From the NCBI GenBank assembly GCA_038040485.1, contig JBBPIE010000008.1, positions 1-64,000 on the forward strand: a stretch of DNA of 64,000 nucleotides, in the 5' to 3' direction. Positions 61,311 to 64,000 of this stretch are shown piece after piece. This DNA comes from Onstottus_B arcticum (GTDB lineage: Bacteria; Acidobacteriota; Blastocatellia; UBA7656). The translations under genes and the position numbers were made by a program. The notes beneath the pieces were generated by a model, which was not told the origin of the DNA, ran no database searches, and saw nothing but the letters and a program-made list of their open reading frames with translations. The first letter of the stretch is position 1, and every line of letters begins with the position of its first letter.

Positions 61311-62131
61311 ATGCCAGAAGACTATTTCAGCGATCGTGAGCTGGGACCAAGATTGAGGGATGAGCAGATATCGCGCCAAAGGTGTGGCGAGGCATTGTCG
61401 GCGCTACAGAGTTGCATATTAAGAAAGGCGCGTTCGGAATGGACTTTCCTGAGACCTCTTGTGGCCACGGAGACTTGACTACGGGTACTGACCGAAATGC
61501 ATTCCTCTTAGCTGTACAAGCGGAGATTCCGCAGATTGATTTCTCCTTACAGAATGAGGAAACCACAGATCATGAGACGCTGGAAGTTCGGGTTAGACCC
61601 TACGCGCCGCCGACCCCAGCAGTCCTCGACTTACTTCAGTTTTGCCATCGACATATTGCACAACCTAATCAGGGCAGTTCTCGCTGTTATGATGGGTTTT
61701 TTCATTTAGACTACGACCGAGAAGCTGGCCAGGCCTCATATCGCTCGCAGATGAACAGTATTTTCTCTAGGAACGGCCTCGCTTACGAACTGCGTCCGAC
61801 AGGTATTGTGGAACGCTTGGCGCCTCCGGTTCTGCGGGAGAGCTTGCGATCTGCGGTCTTTCAGACGGGCGAGACAGAATTGGATAACCGGCTCGAGAAA
61901 GCCCGAACCAAGTTTTTGAGTCATGAGCCCGAGACTAGGCGCGAGAGCCTCGTGGAATTGTGGGGCGCCTGGGAGCGTCTAAAGTCGTTAGACGACCCCA
62001 ATAAGAAACTGAGCATCACTACAATTCTTAACAAGGTGGCTAGTGAGCCCTTATTTCGGGCCTTGGTGGAAACCGAATCGACGGGACTGACCAAAATTGG
62101 GAATACTTTCCAGATTCGCCACACAGAATGA
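61311..62131 (+). pseudogene. hypothetical protein with an N-terminal frameshift
   Basis: ATG 61311 gives an N-terminus MPEDYFSDRELGPRLRDEQIS that runs into a stop near 61476. The neighbouring frame, open from 61382, continues with PKVWRGIVGATEL and 240 more residues. Splicing 61371-61376 (ATATCG-CG-CCAAAG) restores one protein of about 270 residues, so a single indel (two extra or one missing base) separates the halves. The long part has FHLDYDREAGQASYRSQMNSIFSRNGLAYEL and a later ELWGAWERLKSL. These are typical of uncharacterised bacterial proteins, perhaps related to abortive-infection (AbiJ-like) N-terminal domains. An assembly error is as likely as a real mutation. Confidence 0.6.
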
Positions 62132-62300
62132 GACAGACCGGCGATCCGGGATAGCGCACACGTTGACTACCTATTTCATCGGCTTTTCGCCTTCATCCTC
62201 CTAATCCTCGAGAAAAGATAAAGGCAGCGGCAACCGCATGACTAAGCGTTATAGAATTCGAAGGAGCCACATATGCTAAGATTGCCCCAAGAGGATTAAG

Positions 62301-62603
62301 ATGATGGCCGCGAGAGTTCCCAAAGAACGAAAAGTGATTAAGCTAAAGCTAGTGCGAGACACCCTTAATGGTGAGCCGTACGAATATTATCCTCTGGGCA
62401 AGTACATCGTGGCAGCCCCTGGAGTATGCGGTGGGCGACCGACTATTAAATATCACCGGCTGGACGCTCGACACATCATCGGCTTTTTAGAACGCGGAGA
62501 CACTCCGCAGCAGATCGCGGGCAACTATCGGATCCCTGTTGCGGCGGTGCGTGAAGCAATCGACCTTGCATCACTCTATGACTACGAAGAGAGTTATGCA
62601 TGA
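62301..62603 (+). CDS. DUF433 antitoxin-like protein
   Basis: 100 residues. The DUF433 domain contains APGVCGGRPTIKYHRLDARHIIGFLERGDTPQQIAGNY, a winged-helix DNA-binding pattern (GGxP-x-I-x-R). Such proteins usually pair with PIN-like ribonucleases of the DUF5615 type. It overlaps that gene by 4 bp (ATGA). Start ATG 62301 (ATG 62304 also possible). Confidence 0.82.
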   Translation: MMAARVPKERKVIKLKLVRDTLNGEPYEYYPLGKYIVAAPGVCGGRPTIKYHRLDARHIIGFLERGDTPQQIAGNYRIPVAAVREAIDLASLYDYEESYA

Positions 62604-63001
62604 TCGTGCTGGACGAGCAGATTGCCGATCCACGAATCATCAGCAGCATTCAGCATTGGTATAAGGGAAAGGTCATAGGCGTTAAGGAAGCGCGGCCCCT
62701 GACCAGGATAACCGACGATGTAATTCCGGTATTGATGCGCCAGTTGAAGGCACCCACGTTCGTAACGATCAATCACGAAGATTTTTGGCGAAAGATCCCA
62801 GCCGACCCCGCCTACTGTGTGGTTTGCTTGAAGCTGACGTCTAAACGCTCCTCCGAAATTCCGGAAGTCCTGCGAGCGGTCGTGAGATGGCCGAAATGGC
62901 GTACCAAACGAGGGCGTCTAGGTACCGTGATTCTCGTCAGCGATCACCGAATCGCCTATTACTCCGCGAACCACGGACCAATTGAACTGATCACTACTTA
63001 A
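62600..63001 (+). CDS. PIN-like (DUF5615-type) toxin candidate
   Basis: 133 residues. The start MIVLDEQIADPRI carries the first acidic residue of a PIN-like site. RPLTRITDDVIPVLMRQ has the second pair, and the C-terminal SDHRIAYYSANHGP completes a reduced PIN fold. VapC-like proteins of this type act as ribonucleases. It is translationally coupled to the DUF433 antitoxin. The residues look intact, but activity is inferred. Confidence 0.72.
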   Translation: MIVLDEQIADPRIISSIQHWYKGKVIGVKEARPLTRITDDVIPVLMRQLKAPTFVTINHEDFWRKIPADPAYCVVCLKLTSKRSSEIPEVLRAVVRWPKWRTKRGRLGTVILVSDHRIAYYSANHGPIELITT

Positions 63002-63086
63002 CCGGACTGAAGCCCAGCTTCCAGGTTCCGTGCGGTAATTCATTCGACTATGGCGGTGTGAAGAAAGTAGAATTGTCCCTCAACCT

Positions 63087-64000
63087 ATGTCATCACTAAT
63101 AGAAACCCAGGAAGTTCAAATCGAGCGGCCGGACGAGCAAGTCAAGCTGCCTGACTCACTGCCGGTCTTGCCTTTGCGAGACATCGTCATCTTCCCGTAC
63201 ATGATCGTGCCGCTGTTCGTTCAACGCGAGCGCTCGATCCGCGCAGTCGATCAAGCGCTGGCCGAGAACCGAATGATCATGCTCGTCGCACAGCGCGACC
63301 TCGAGAAGGAAGAACCTTCCGGTCCCGATCTCTACGGCTACGGAACCGCGGCCGCCATCATGCGAATGCTCAAGATGCCGGACGGCCGCATTCGTATACT
63401 AGTGCAAGGGCTGAGCCGCGCGCGAATTACTCATTACGATGAGAATCTGCCGCACCTTGTTGCGCACATCGATCCGCTCGCCGACACCGAGCCCGATGGC
63501 GACGACCTTGAGATGGAAGCGCTCATCCGAAACGTTCGGGCCTCGCTCGAACGTGCGATTACGCTCGGCAAGAACATCTCTTCGGAAGTGATGGCGATCG
63601 TAGCCAACCTCGAAGACGCCGGGCGGCTTGCCGACGTTGCCGCGTCGAATCTGGAGCTGAAAGTCACCGACGCGCAAGGCGTGCTCGAAAGGCTGAACCC
63701 AGCCGACCGGTTGCGCCGCGTAAACGAACTGCTTGCCCGCGAAATCAATGTCCTGCTTGTTCAGCAGGAGATCAACACTCAGGCCAAAGGCGAGATTGAT
63801 CGCACGCAGCGCGAGTTCTACCTGCGCCAGCAGCTCAAGGCGATACAAACCGAATTGGGAGAAGGCAACGAACTCGCCGAGGAAATCGGACAATACCGCG
63901 AGAAGATGGTTCAAGCCGCGATGCCCGAGGCCGTCGAGGAAGAAGTCGATCGCCAGATCAAAAAGCTCGAGCGAATGCATCCGGACGCCGCCGAAGCCGC
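63087..64000 (+). CDS. lon: ATP-dependent protease Lon, N-terminal part (cut by window end)
   Basis: 304 codons from ATG 63087 to the edge. The N-terminal Lon substrate domain is clear: LPVLPLRDIVIFPYMIVPLFVQRERSIRAVDQAL and the typical second half, with ASNLELKV and EREINVLLVQQEIN-type helices leading to REFYLRQQLKAIQTELGEG. The AAA+ and Ser-Lys protease domains lie beyond 64000. The frame stays open to the last base. Confidence 0.95.
   Translation, partial: MSSLIETQEVQIERPDEQVKLPDSLPVLPLRDIVIFPYMIVPLFVQRERSIRAVDQALAENRMIMLVAQRDLEKEEPSGPDLYGYGTAAAIMRMLKMPDGRIRILVQGLSRARITHYDENLPHLVAHIDPLADTEPDGDDLEMEALIRNVRASLERAITLGKNISSEVMAIVANLEDAGRLADVAASNLELKVTDAQGVLERLNPADRLRRVNELLAREINVLLVQQEINTQAKGEIDRTQREFYLRQQLKAIQTELGEGNELAEEIGQYREKMVQAAMPEAVEEEVDRQIKKLERMHPDAAEA

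Overview
The window is about 57-60% GC chromosomal DNA, densely coded on both strands. It is most likely from an Acidobacteriota genome of the Blastocatellia type. This is an inference from gene content: a TonB-dependent receptor with an N-terminal carboxypeptidase-regulatory domain, a dnaK-dnaJ-hspR heat-shock cluster, MacAB-type exporters, a split nuo cluster and several families of dispersed palindromes. No rRNA or marker phylogeny could be run.

Layout. 1-8.2 kb: two tRNAs, a three-gene MacAB-like exporter, a lytic transglycosylase, a rhomboid protease fused to TPR-like repeats, and a small HE-motif protein. 8.2-11.4 kb: a large TonB-dependent receptor. 11.9-17.4 kb: a compact minus-strand island that reads as an undescribed RiPP-type peptide-modification cluster. 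It holds two small putative precursors that share a leader (one ends in a CxxCxxCxxCxxC core), a glycosyltransferase fused to a partner-protein domain, a DUF692/MNIO enzyme, a stand-alone partner protein and an HExxH protein. 18.2-22.1 kb: dnaK-dnaJ-(small membrane protein)-hspR with a HAIR-like operator over the dnaK promoter. 22.3-26.4 kb: pgsA, a DinB-like protein, a cystathionine gamma-synthase-type enzyme and a PP2C phosphatase. 26.7-33.7 kb: a secreted matrixin-like protease, then a tight run of cyaY, DUF1460 amidase, GT2, DUF4922 protein and SpoIID-like protein. 34-44.7 kb: a decayed AMP ligase, ribD, rsmA, RNase J, a toxin-antitoxin pair, DUF4112, mutL and a methyltransferase. 45.6-53.3 kb: nuoA-H-J-K-L-M-N, exactly the seven membrane-arm subunits of complex I. 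53.5-61.3 kb: envelope and regulatory genes (zinc ribbon, M23 peptidase, DUF4097, ECF sigma and anti-sigma, flippase-like protein, nrdR). 61.3-64 kb: a frameshifted gene, a DUF433/PIN-like toxin-antitoxin pair and the start of lon.

The main discovery candidate is the 11.9-17.4 kb island. The MNIO, its partner and the partner-fused glycosyltransferase suggest that both precursors are recruited through a common leader and then oxidised and perhaps glycosylated. Secondary points are the partner-domain fusion, the membrane-arm-only nuo cluster, a dnaK operon without grpE, and palindromic repeats that recur at gene borders.
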